From the NCBI GenBank assembly GCA_963989385.1, contig OZ022503.1:64516123-64580122 (forward strand): a stretch of DNA of 64,000 nt, in the 5' to 3' direction. The stretch comes from Ctena decussata. Its lineage: Eukaryota > Mollusca > Bivalvia > Lucinida > Lucinidae. The position numbers and the translations under genes are program-made. Shown in pieces: positions 11,811 through 23,100 of the stretch. Each line of letters opens with the position of its first letter. The stretch's first letter is position 1. Below the pieces are notes generated by a model, which worked only from the letters and a program-made list of their open reading frames with translations, had not been told where the DNA came from and did not search any database.

Positions 11811-11905
11811 AGCGTTGATTCAACATTGAATCAACGTTGAATCAACATCATGGCGTTGAATCAACGTTAATTCAATGTTGATTCATCGTTGTGTGCCCAG
11901 TGGGT
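11811..11905. repeat. Short palindromic cluster of TTGATTCAAC units
   Basis: TTGATTCAAC/GTTGAATCAA motifs recur about six times in both orientations, ending at GTGTGCCCAGTGGGTTG. A similar ending (TGTGCCCGCTGGG) closes the ACGTCATG-rich element near 60.5 kb. This suggests a class of short elements built from repeated palindromic words. No TIR pair was resolved. Confidence 0.5.
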
Positions 11906-11919
11906 TGATTACTTGTAAC

Positions 11920-13310
11920 TGCTAGTTGCAAGTAACCAAATAATATGACATGGCACAGGTCATTGCACAAGCAGTATTGTGTAACATACAAAACTCCAGA
12001 AACGGTCGGATCACATAATTATAGCTCTTATACGAATTTTAAGAACTGGTCTGATGCGTAACCGTCAAGTCCAATTTTTGCTAAGGTTGACTACCCATTT
12101 CAGTACAATTTAAACCTTTTCTGCTACAGCTGACTGCTTACTGACAAAACACCTTACCATGACAGCTTTAATATTGACATAAGCTATCTCTGCAGCAGTT
12201 GCGATTGAAAACCAAAATCAAACAGATTCGACTTTCACTGATTTGAATATCATCAATTTTACACATAAGTGCTGGCAGAATAGGAAATACTACTGCACTC
12301 CCTGAACAGTCTGACCTTGGTCTACGAGGTTTGCTCAGACATTCCTGTCCAAATATTTAGTGAGGTGGTCACCTTTTATAGATCATTTTGGAACATTTAT
12401 TTGCTTGTAAGACCAAATTCGTACCTTTGTTTATGTATCAATTGTCAGAATGAAATTTCAAGTATATTCAATTTTATGTACAGGCTATACCTTAAAATGA
12501 ATAAGAGGAAGAAGCTATTAGAATCCAGTTATGTCTATGCAAAGAGACATATTAATTAGCATCAGTTTCTGGAAAGCCTAAACTGCATTGGTGAAAGCCA
12601 GTCAGCAAGTTCTTTAGTTTGAAAACTATTGCTCAAGACCGTCTATTGCCTATATGCCGTTTATTCAAGGCTTTCTAAATAGCTGTTTTAGTCCAGTTTC
12701 CACATATATTTAGTTTTAGAGCTCTAAGAAACCAGTTCAAATATTTCAATAGAAGAGTATTAGCATTCGAATCAGGAAGTCCAAAACTTGGCCTTTTCTA
12801 TGCTTTCATTTTAGGGGCCATTGAGATGACTTCTAAGCAAGTATTTACGCACAACTAGCCAGGTTAAAGATTTTGAACAGTGCACTGATTGCACATGCAT
12901 AGTATGCTAAATCATACTGGTGTGACATCTCTTATCCAGTGAATAAACCTTACCACCACTGAACTAGAAAGTGTAAACAGTTTTTTAAAATTCGTAGAAG
13001 ATCTATAGTGAGACAACTTCTGTTTAACTTGGTGGGAAAACACTTCTTGTGTCCCCTCTTTAGAAGTGCCTCACTGAGTTAGTACTGATAAGAAACCGCG
13101 ATGGAGAAACAAATATTATCCCAGAATTTAAAAACAATGCACACTCATCTGAAATGTAGGCCAGACTGCCATGTTCAAGGAAAACCCTCTTGAACCAAGC
13201 AGAGGGCAAAATCAGGGATTTTTGTGACTGATCAGAAAATTTGGAAAGGACTTGAAAAAACATGGAATTTGAAAATGGCTATGGCAGTTTCCAGGTCGAA
13301 ATCAGGCTTA
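11920..13310. other. Intergenic, no supported gene
   Basis: The frames at 12317-12559 (plus) and 13060-13263 (minus) show no domain, signal peptide or splice context. No repeat family is recognised. Confidence 0.35.
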
Positions 13311-13314
13311 GAAA

Positions 13315-13524
13315 TGAGCCGCGACATGACAAAACCAACAAAGTGGTTGTGCGCCCAGCGCACTTTCAGATCAACCTTGGCATCCGCCCAGTCTGATCAG
13401 AGTCTTCCCTGTCCGCGTTTAGCTAGCTTAGACCCTTAGCTACCCATTAAGAGCACAGCAAAATCTGAACTGAGTGCTTGCTGGCGCATATGCCACTTTA
13501 GTAGTTTTGTCGTGTCGTGGCTCA
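13315..13524. mobile_element. Palindromic MITE, copy 3
   Basis: It begins TGAGCCGCGACATGACAAAA and ends TCGTGTCGTGGCTCA. The second arm is partly deleted, so the copy is about 210 bp. Confidence 0.9.
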
Positions 13525-13544
13525 AATGTTCCCTAAAACTAAGA

Positions 13545-14165
13545 TATATCTTGAACCAATGGATGAATTTTCATCAGACTTGCATGGATACACCATAGTG
13601 ACAGGTCTAACAAGTCAAACAAATGATTAATTTCGGTGGCCTTGACCTCATTTTCAAGCTCAAAGTCTTAAATGTATGATTTCTTTTGAATTAATGGATG
13701 GATTTTACCCAAACTTGTATGGCTATTTTGTTGAGACAATCTAAGAGCTGATTAGATTTCGGTGTCCTCTACCTCGTTTTCAATGTCAGAGAAGCCTATA
13801 CAGCCAACTGTCGATATCTCGAACACAAATATCTAAAAGAACCCTCTTATATAAAAGAATATATTTTGGACACATTTCCAATTTCCATTTACAATTCAAT
13901 TCCTATTACCTCAAACTACTGATGTCTCAAAGTAAATTTTCTGGGACCAGAAAATTTACTTTGAGATATCAGTAGTTTGGAATGAATTTCGTCTTTCAAA
14001 TATCGAGAGTTGACTGTAGATTGTTATATTTTCACTAACTATTCCTCTTGAACCAATGGGTTGCATTAACTCAGGCTTGCACGGATATCATTGTGACAAG
14101 CAAAAGATGAGGTTTGGAGGTTTATGATCTCACTTGTAAGGTCACAGAACGACATTTTAAATATC
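13545..14165. repeat. Three diverged units of a ~130 bp repeat, MITE-split
   Basis: Units begin TCTTGAACCAATGGATGA (about 13548), TTTTGAATTAATGGATGG (about 13683) and TCTTGAACCAATGGGTTG (about 14046). Each continues with 'CTTGCATGGATAC' or 'CTTGCACGGATAT' and a phrase like GACCTCATTTTCAAG. The MITE at 13801-14016 separates units two and three and is therefore younger. Confidence 0.7.
13801..14016. mobile_element. TIR MITE, 'GTCAACTCTCGATATCTCGA' family, copy 1
   Basis: The ends CAGCCAACTGTCGATATCTC and TATCGAGAGTTGACTG are inverted and flanked by TA on both sides (13799-13800, 14017-14018), compatible with Tc1/mariner-type targeting. The centre has a perfect inverted pair, AAAGTAAATTTTCTGG / CCAGAAAATTTACTTT. 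It is about 216 bp without an ORF. A sister copy is at 47554-47788. Confidence 0.8.
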
Positions 14166-14727
14166 AATCATCTTGAAAATATTGAGAGCTTTTGACCAAC
14201 CTTGCTTTTGACCAACCTTGCTAAGTCATATTTACATTGCAAAGATTTAGGAAAGAACAAAAGGGAATGGGAATGCGCTGGTGGTAATTAGTTTTTCTCT
14301 GAAAAGGAGTTTTTGTTTCAGTCTATATTGATCCGTTTCCCAAACAGAGGGAGAAAGAAAAAGAAAATATGATAGGCGAGAGTAATAAGAATCTAAACAA
14401 ACCCCATGCTGCACTTGCTGCCAGCACAGTCAGACCTCGCCATACTTGTATCTCCATTAGTAGAACACCCAGCACTGAAACTTACTCAGCACCATCGCTG
14501 GACCCAGCCCCACCCCCTCCTACACCCTATTCATATTTGTAGATGTTTGGTCGAAATACAGTGACATAAGACAGCCAGATGAAGCCGAGATGCCCATGTA
14601 TCCATAAAATTCTGAGATACAGGGTTTTTGAAAGCAAACTTAATATTTCAGTTGTTGGTGAAAACCCACATTTTCTGGAGTCTTGCTATTACCTCTGAAA
14701 TAGATATACATATATAAACTAAAAAAT

Positions 14728-14965
14728 TGAGCCGCGACACGACAAAACCAACAATGTGGTTGTGCACCCAGTGCAGACTCAGATCAGCTTGGGCATCCGT
14801 CTAGTCTAACCAGAGTCTTCCCTCAGAACTTAAAGGGTAGCTGAAGGTCTAAGCTACCTTCATGCGGGCAGCGGAGACTCTGATAAGACTGGGCGGATGC
14901 CCAGGCTGATCTGAGTCTGCTCTGGGCGCATAACCACTTTGTTGGTTTTCTCGCATCGTGGCTCA
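14728..14965. mobile_element. Palindromic MITE, copy 4
   Basis: Full length. It begins TGAGCCGCGACACGACAAAA and ends TCTCGCATCGTGGCTCA, with inner arms as in copy 1. It lies about 0.46 kb beyond the 3' end of the C1q gene. Confidence 0.9.
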
Positions 14966-15089
14966 AAATTATTTAATAATACATGAAAGATCATACAGTT
15001 TTATTATTGTCTCTTTGTCATTTTCAGTACATGCATATGTAATTGGCATTTTGTAACTTTAATTGTTAGTATTACATTGTATATAGTTT

Positions 15090-15420
15090 TATGCTCCCAA
15101 AAGGAGGCATATTAAAACCACATATCCATCCACACAAGTGTCCAATATAGAACCTTTCTTTATGATTACTCAAAAACTACTAAAGTGGATTCTATCACAC
15201 TTCAAAGAAAGCTAAAGCTTAATGACAAGGTATGTGACACACAAGAGTTTGGTCTCCATCCACAGGGTCAGCTGTCAAAGTCACAACCACTGTATGATCT
15301 TTAATGTATTTAATGGCAGAATTTCTTAAAGTGTGATTGTAAGATCCTTACTCATACAAAGTACCAGTATCTTATATGTGCAGTATAATTAAACAACAGA
15401 AATGCAGGGCATAAAGCAAA
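15090..15420. other. 3' flank of the C1q gene with repeat-like sequence
   Basis: ATGCTCCCAAAAGGAGGCAT near 15091 is a short inverted word. The following sequence resembles a dispersed repeat but cannot be assigned. The minus-strand 3' UTR of the C1q gene must end within this stretch, and no perfect AATAAA in the expected orientation is obvious directly after the stop. Confidence 0.3.
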
Positions 15421-15423
15421 GTT

Positions 15424-17391
15424 TTAATTATACAGAAGGGCACCACTAAATGTTGAAAATAAATTCCATACGACCACATCACTCTGCTCGTATGTTTCCA
15501 CCCAGACCCTTTGACCTTGCTTTACCTTTAAAATTGCAAAGTTGGAACTTTGAAGGTCTTGACCCTCATGCTGTTGTTCAGATATTACCAGAGCCTTCGT
15601 GAGATAATCAACTTTAAGCTTTACGAGTAAACCAACTGCCTTACCAAGTACAGTGTGTCGATTACCATTGTGTATTACAATAGAAAACATATAAACCCCC
15701 GTTTCTGGACAAGTAAAAATACCATCTTTGGGGTTGTACCCATTGCCCTCCTGGAAAATGAGGCTATCAAACACAACTGTTGACCCAATTGGTAATTTCT
15801 CTGTTGATGAACCAAGGTAGGCAGAAAATGCTACTTTTCTTCTTTCCATTCTGTTCAGAAGCTGATTGAGTGAGTCTTGATTATTTCCCACTGTAGTATC
15901 CAAGGAGCTTTGTTTGGCCATGAGCTTGTCTATTTCTTGTTCCAAGGTATCTGTAAATTAAAAGTCAACTCATAAAGCGTCAAAAAGCGGTCGAAAATAT
16001 TTACGTCCTGCAAAATTTGAATACATTTGAATCATTATGAGCCACCTCATCTGGATCTATACTGTTTGCAGATTCAACTAGTTTTGAAACAATAGCCACC
16101 AACTTGCATAACTTTATCTTCAGATAATAAAATTGAGAGCGTTGAAGTTATAATTATGTCAAAATACAATTAAAAGCTACATGTATTAAAAATAAATGTA
16201 ATACTTCTCATTGATTTAGCTTAACGGATTATTGACTGACCTGTTAAAGATCCTTTGTTTAAGAACTGCACAAGCTTTGTTCTAGCACAGTGCAGGTACA
16301 GTTCCTGGCATTCTGAGGTCAGTTCTTGCGAAAGAAAAAAGTTGTTGTACTATATAATTCACACCGCTGGTTTAGACTTAAAACCTGGGTTGAAAATATA
16401 TGTATATTAGAAGCTGGTTAAAAGACAGGGGTTTTTTTCCGTCTGACCCAATAAATTTTGATCTGTCTTACAAAAACTTAATATGACTGGGTTCGAGGTT
16501 ATAAAACTTGAGAATAATCTCAAACTCAAAATAAAGCACACTGATTGGCTGCTTCCGAGCATGTGCTCGGAAGCAGCCAATCAGTGTGCTTTATTTTGAG
16601 TTTGAGAATATACTCAAGTTTTATAACCTCTGGGCCTGGTTAACATATTTAAGGTCATTGTAGAGGGGGACATGCCATCATCAAATAGCCAAATAATTAT
16701 AGTAACATGTTCATACCTTGATTTTCACCAAGTAGTCCCTGTGTGGTCCCTGGGTCTTTCGGCTGCCTTTCCAAACTGTCTTTGCCTTCTTTGAAATTTT
16801 CTGCAACATAGGTGTGGCGCTCTTCGTTTCTCAGAATTGAATCATTCATAGCATTGAGCCTTTCAGTGCATGAAGCTGTTATATCCTGGAGTGCTCTGAC
16901 ATGTTTCTTTTCTGCTTTGAAAGCTTGTTTGATAATGGCTACTTCATCTTTAATCTCCTCTAACTGCGTTTCAGTACCTCTTTGATTTTCAGATCCGTCT
17001 TAACCTCTCTGTTTTGCAGTTTATTTCGTATTACTTCACTGTGCATTGGTTGTGATGAAAATATTTCTGTCTGGACAGAGTTCATTTTCTCCTTTATTTG
17101 TGATGCAATTTTACTGTCTATTTTCTCATTTATTTGTGATTCAATTTTGCTGAGAATCTCCTCCGAAAATATTTCTGTTCGGACAGAATCTATTTTCTCA
17201 TTTTGTGATTCAATTTTGCTGAGAATCTCCACCCTAATATTTTGAAGCTCTCTTTTATGTTTCCGCTTTAGAAGACCCATCTCATAGTCAATTTTGTTGG
17301 AGAGTCGTACATATACTTGGTCTGCCTCATACTGGTGGCTTTTCACTGAATTCTGTATACAAAAAACTATTATGATATATAGATTTCTCAT
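15424..17391 (-). CDS. Secreted coiled-coil C1q-domain protein (C1qDC)
   Basis: C1qDC proteins of bivalves are secreted pattern-recognition or binding proteins that assemble as trimers through the C1q jelly-roll. Exon 1 starts at 17391 (ATG, then a hydrophobic signal peptide of about 18 residues). It encodes a Lys/Glu/Ile-rich coiled coil containing two repeats of a segment like EILSKIESQ..EKIDS. Exon 2 ends at 16717 at donor G|GTATGA and continues the coiled coil. Exon 3 (15950-15424, acceptor TTTACAG) carries the C1q domain: VAFSAYL, then VVFDSLIFQEGNGYNPKDGI, CPETGVYMFSI, GQRVWVETYEQSDV and the final FSGALLYN. The exon 2/3 join is in phase (phase 1). Exons 1 and 2 are in different frames. 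A 41 nt intron (16964-17004) or a 71 nt intron (16964-17034), both GT-AG and phase 0, would restore one frame, giving 386 or 376 residues. Otherwise there is an indel and the gene is broken. The C1q call is secure; which protein it binds is unknown. Confidence 0.85.
16496..16629. mobile_element. Perfect-arm palindromic MITE in a C1q intron
   Basis: AGGTTATAAAACTTGAGAAT runs into a 40 bp inner arm (ACTGATTGGCTGCTTCCGAG) that returns inverted around GCATGTGC at 16559-16566 and ends ACTCAAGTTTTATAACCT. Arms are about 65 bp. It lies in the 766 bp intron between exons 2 and 3. Confidence 0.9.
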
Positions 17392-17399
17392 GATGTGCT

Positions 17400-18150
17400 A
17401 GTTATAATGCTTAAAAGTTTTGTTTTTAAAAATAAAACTTTATTGAAATTTACATGATCGCTTAGCGGAAGCCGTTTCCCATAGGAAAGCAGAAATGAAA
17501 AGGTCAAGCCCTAACAAGTGTTACGCTTATAAAGCATACGCTTTTAATGTGAATGGGTACACTTTCAGGGGGAAGCAACTTCCACCAATTTCATTTTTGC
17601 CTCCCTTCTGAGTAACGGTCAACTCCTAAAGGATTGGAGCAAATGCTTTCCTTTAAGAAAGCCTAGGTCTCATTTTTGGAGGGCTTCATCATCCAGGGAA
17701 GCAAACAGAAAGTCACAAAAATTGTTTCCCTTTGAACAAACTGACAGACAACCATATAGGTGTACCCATAGACCTTCAAGTGTATGAGTTGGGCAATATT
17801 TAACAAGGTTTGCTCCAAAAGGGGCTACTCTTAAAGAAAAAAAAATTGCTCTCAAAAGACAGCAAAATTATTTCCTGTAAGTGTAGCCTTCTATGAGACG
17901 GGAAGCAAAGGGGTGTCTCCATAAGTGCCATTTTCTTGTTACAAATGGATTTGCACCAAACCTCACCAATCTCTACTCGTAAGTGATGGCTTTCATATAC
18001 TGAAATACTGATCTCATCGAAAGCGCATTTAGAGTGGAGCGCAGTGTCAAAGTGGGTGGGGTAATTCCACGTCATACCTTACCATGTATCATTTTTTTCA
18101 ATTATCTCAATAAGTAATAATGACGGATTTACCATTATGATTTGAAATAA
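17400..18150. other. Upstream region of the C1q gene with array-related module
   Basis: This is 5' flank of the minus-strand C1q gene. About 17905-18110, read on the minus strand, is closely similar to a segment of every unit of the tandem array at 20184-23993 (ACAGTG-poor stretch GATACATGGTAAGGTATG, then GGAATTACCCCACC and GCGCTTTCGATGAGATCAG). A frame crossing the module (WNYPT.FDTALHSKCAFDE) is open here for 91 codons and mostly retained in the array until a TGA. No function is recognised. Confidence 0.6.
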
Positions 18151-18152
18151 TA

Positions 18153-19170
18153 CAAGGGTTGATCCAGAAGTAATGTCACTGTGATCATTGCGCGCTTATT
18201 TATAGTAGCATTATTATAAAAATTATATCAAGCTACACTGTAATTCAGTTCTGATTTACAAAATAAATTTTAAGTTGGAATCTTTTTCCGCTCCAATTAT
18301 ATAGACGTTCAAAAGATGCCACCGACGCCATCGCGCCGCACGTTGAAATAACGTTAATAACATGAATATAATTTTCAGAGGCAATCTCTAATCAAAATCA
18401 AACTAACGCGCCAAATCAGATGAACATTTGACACAATCACGAAAAATAGTTCTGTCGCCCACTGTTGAAACTTTAATATCGGCACTGTAAATTAAAGTTC
18501 GATAGCTAGTGCTTATGCTTGTTACTGCCGAGTAAGAAACTGTTGATTTCTGATAAACGCGTGAGCGGATATATGTAGGGTTTTAGCACAAATTAGGAAT
18601 ATAACCATTAGAAACTCTAGAGCTGCTTATATTAGACATGTGGTGAGATAACAGTGATTATGAGGCTTGTTTAAAGATACAATTAGCGCTGTAAGGGCGC
18701 AGATGTGTCGCTAGAGGCTCGTCCGAAAACCGGAAGACCTTAAAGTGCAATGTCAGTCAATAACGCCACTCTTGTTTGGACCCCATATATGAAGGCCTAT
18801 GTTCAACAATTCGAATATTGTGTAAATTCTTGAACATGAGCTGCGGGGCTGTTCAAATAATATTGAAAAATGAAATATACATGAGTGAACAGACAAAAGT
18901 GCTATGCTGGAACTACGAATATGCTACTTTGGACATGACACAATATCGAAACTTCGTCTCGAAAGTCAACAACGTCATTGACGTGCGGCGCGTTTCGTCA
19001 CCATGCTTTCTGTCAATCTCGATATCTCAGTTACTGTGCACTATATCTTTATGACATTTTCAGACTATAATGCAAATAGATTAAGGTACTTGGATACGAA
19101 ATTTTGTTGCTCTGTCTTTTTTCTACACGGTTTTATAGCTGCAGTGACATTACTTCTGGATCAACCCTCG
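18153..19170 (+). pseudogene. Dead mariner element with N-terminal transposase relic
   Basis: The TIRs CAAGGGTTGATCCAGAAGTA and TACTTCTGGATCAACCCTCG are flanked by TA duplicates (18151-18152, 19171-19172). Two frames resemble the N-terminal paired helix-turn-helix region of mariner transposases: DVSLEARPKTGRP at 18702-18740, followed by a stop, then STIRILCKFLNMSCGAVQII and LKNEIYMSEQ near 18803-18885 in another frame. The catalytic DD34D half is absent, so it cannot transpose by itself. A second inverted word, CGCCGCACGTTG / GACGTGCGGCGCG, lies inward of the TIRs at about 18335 and 18980. The short C-terminal frames up to 19188 are incidental. Confidence 0.75.
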
Positions 19171-19196
19171 TACAAGCATATATGCTAAATAACTGG

Positions 19197-20080
19197 GTTA
19201 TATAACTTACCATTGTTTGCTTATTCAATACCAATATATGAGCTTATAAGTGGTAACAGGAATTTTACTTATTTTTGCTCCTCCAACTTACGAAAAACCA
19301 CAATTTTTCTTTATTTGTCAAGATATATACAGAAAATTTTGTAATTATATTGGAATGATAGTAGGCATTGCAGAATTATGAGAAAACTATCCTAGGCACA
19401 TCAATACCTGAATTATCTGCCCTTGATTCAAGAAAATATAATTAATTCAACTTAAAATGAAAACTCGAAATTCCACACTGGTAGGTATATTTTGATGACT
19501 CTTTTGTTCATGTTTCTAATATTATACTGATCGTTAAGCTTTAAATTCCATTTTGTACCCATGATATTACACAAGAACTGTAACTGGACAACAGGAATTT
19601 TACTTATTTTTGCTTCTCCAACTTTATGAAAAACCTCAATTTTTCATTATTTGTCCAGCTATATAAAGGAAACTTTGTAATTATATTGATATGATAGTGT
19701 GCATTGCAGAATTAAGAGAAAACTATCCTAGGCATATCAAAACCTGAATTATCTGCCCTTGATTCAAGAAAATATAAGTAATTAAATTGAAAATGTAAGA
19801 CCGAAATTCTACACTGGAAGATATATTTTTGATGACATTTTTGCTCATGTTTCTAATATTATACTGATTGTTGAGCTTTCAATTCCATATAGTGCCCATG
19901 ATATAACACAAGAACTGTAACTGAACAGCAGAGCTCGTCCTTGTTTATGCCATTTAATTACATAACAGTCAAGATGTTATTTTCCGACCCAAAGTTTGAT
20001 TTATGTAAAGTATAATTTCTGTTACCACTTAAAGGCTCATATACTGGTACTGAATAAGCAAACAGTGGTAAGTTATATAC
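19197..20080. mobile_element. TIR element with internal 335 bp tandem duplication
   Basis: The ends read TATAACTTACCATTGTTTGC ... and ... ACAGTGGTAAGTTATATA, with about 62 bp inverted arms that include GCTTATTCAATACCA and GTGGTAACAG. Between them two direct copies of about 335 bp start at 19256 and 19591 (ACAGGAATTTTACTTATTTT). No long ORF survives. It abuts the dead mariner on its left and the tandem array on its right. Confidence 0.8.
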
Positions 20081-20183
20081 TAGAACTAACTTCTAACTGA
20101 CCACTTAAGTATATATCTTTTAACGCAAGACAAAGTGGACTTTCGAATATATGTTTCCATCTTAAATTAGACCGATATATTGG

Positions 20184-23100
20184 TAAAATAAATCCGGTAA
20201 CACTTAAATAAAAAGCTCATCAGTTTACCTTCAAATTAGTGCAGAATACAGGTACCCCTGTTTCCAAAAATCGCAATATTTAAGCCGTTTGTCATGATTC
20301 GGACAGAACCACATTTCGGAATCTAATCAGCATATGCTTATCACTTGTGCGAACATTTAGAAAATGATTAAACTGAACTTGAGAATGCACCATAAAGCAT
20401 CCTGCGAAAACAGAACTAGAAAATTCAGTCAAAATTTCAAAATTTTCCCAACCAAAGTCTTAAACCTTACGATGTTTGAAACTGGGGGTACATGTGAAGC
20501 CTCTGCTGCCAAAAAATAGGAAATGATGATATTGATCTCAAATTTTTTAAATCTTTCCATGACTTATTGGGTGTACTGAATATAAGAAAATTATATCCAG
20601 ATACCATCTATTAATAACACTGTTTAAGACAAAGCAAGTGGTGGTTAGAAGTTGTGCTTAGTATATAACCCGATTAATTAGCATATATGCCTGTATTATT
20701 TCAAATCATCATGGTAAATCAGCCATTAATACTTACAGAGATAATTGAAAAAAAAATGATACATGGTAAGGTATGGGGTGGAATTACCCCACCAACTTTG
20801 ACACTGCGCTCCACTCAAAATGCGCTTTCGATGAGATCAGTATTTCAGTATATGAAAGCCAACACTTACAAGTAGAGATTGATGAGGTTTGGTGAAAATC
20901 CATTTGTAACCAGAAAATGGCCTTTATGGAGACCCCCCCCTTTGTCCACATCAGAGTGATTTACCTTGAAAGTGTATGGATCGTGTATAGTATCGTATTT
21001 CGTCTAATAAATACTCGGTGGCGTGCAATTCCCAAGTCCTATAGGCAAAATTTGGGCAATAAATAGCAAACTCCGCCAAATCGCCTCCGCTGGCCTAGTG
21101 GATAGGGTGTTCACCTTTTACACAGGGTATTGCGGGTAAAATAAATCCGGTAACACTTAAATAAAAAGCTCATCAGTTTACCTTCAAATTAGTGCAGAAT
21201 ACAGGTACCCCTGTTTCCAAAATCGCAATATTTAAGCCGTTTGTCATGATTCGGACAGAACCACATTTCGGAATCTAATCAGCATATGCTTATCACTTGT
21301 GCGAACATTTAGAAAATGATTAAACTGAACTTGAGAATGCACCATAAAGCATCCTGCGAAAACAGAACTAGAAAATTCAGTCAAAATTTCAAAATTTTCC
21401 CAACCACAGTCTTAAACCTTACGAAGTTTGAAACTGGGGGTACATGTGAAGCCTCTGCTGCCAAGAAAAAGGAAATGATGATATTGATCTCAAATTTTTT
21501 AAATCTTTCCATGACTTATTGGGTGTACTGAATATAAGAAAATTATATCCAGATACCATCTATTAATAACACTGTTTAAGACAAAGCAAGTGGTGGTTAG
21601 AAGTTGTGCTTAGTATATAACCCGATTAATTAGCATATATGCCTGTATTATTTCAAATCATCATGGTAAATCAGCCATTAATACTTACAGAGATAATTGA
21701 AAAAAAAAATGATACATGGTAAGGTATGGGGTGGAATTACCCCACCAACTTTGACACTGCGCTCCACTCAAAATGCGCTTTCGATGAGATCAGTATTTCA
21801 GTATATGAAAGCCAACACTTACAAGTAGAGACTGATGAGGTTTGGTGAAAATCCATTTGTAACCAGAAAATGGCCTTTATGGAGACCCCCCCTTTGTCCA
21901 CATCAGAGTGATTTACCTTGAAAGTGTATGGATCGTGTATAGTATCGTATTTCGTCTAATAAATACTCGGTGGCGTGCAATTCCCAAGTCCTATAGGCAA
22001 AATTTGGGCAATAAATAGCAAACTCCGCCAAATCGCCTCCGCTGGCCTAGTGGATAGGGTGTTCACCTTTTACACAGGGTATTGCGGGTAAAATAAATCC
22101 GGTAACACTTAAATAAAAAGCTCATCAGTTTACCTTCAAATTAGTGCAGAATACAGGTACCCCTGTTTCCAAAATCGCAATATTTAAGCCGTTTGTCATG
22201 ATTCGGACAGAACCACATTTCGGAATCTAATCAGCATATGCTTATCACTTGTGCGAACATTTAGAAAATGATTAAACTGAACTTGAGAATGCACCATAAA
22301 GCATCCTGCGAAAACAGAACTAGAAAATTCAGTCAAAATTTCAAAATTTTCCCAACCACAGTCTTAAACCTTACGAAGTTTGAAACTGGGGGTACATGTG
22401 AAGCCTCTGCTGCCAAGAAAAAGGAAATGATGATATTGATCTCAAATTTTTTAAATCTTTCCATGACTTATTGGGTATACTGAATATAAGAAAATTATAT
22501 CCAGATACCATCTATTAATAACACTGTTTAAGACAAAGCAAGTGGTGGTTAGAAGTTGTGCTTAGTATATAACCCGATTAATTAGCATATATGCCTGTAT
22601 TATTTCAAATCATCATGGTAAATCAGCCATTAATACTTACAGAGATAATTGAAAAAAAAAAGATACATGGTAAGGTATGGGGTGGAATTACCCCACCAAC
22701 TTTGACACTGCGCTCCACTCAAAATGCGCTTTCGATGAGATCAGTATTTCAGTATATGAAAGCCAACACTTACAAGTAGAGATTGATGAGGTTTGGTGAA
22801 AATCCATTTGTAACCAGAAAATGGCCTTTATGGAGACCCCCCCTTTGTCCACATCAGAGTGATTTACCTTGAAAGTGTATGGATCGTGTATAGTATCGTA
22901 TTTCGTCTAATAAATACTCGGTGGCGTGCAATTCCCAAGTCCTATAGGCAAAATTTGGGCAATAAATAGCAAACTCCGCCAAATCGCCTCCGCTGGCCTA
23001 GTGGATAGGGTGTTCACCTTTTACACAGGGTATTGCGGGTAAAATAAATCCGGTAACACTTAAATAAAAAGCTCATCAGTTTACCTTCAAATTAGTGCAG

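Noticed and set aside
21316..21531. 71-codon ORF repeated in the tandem array
   Set aside because: Its conservation follows from the recent copying of whole units; the first unit has it interrupted, and there is no domain.
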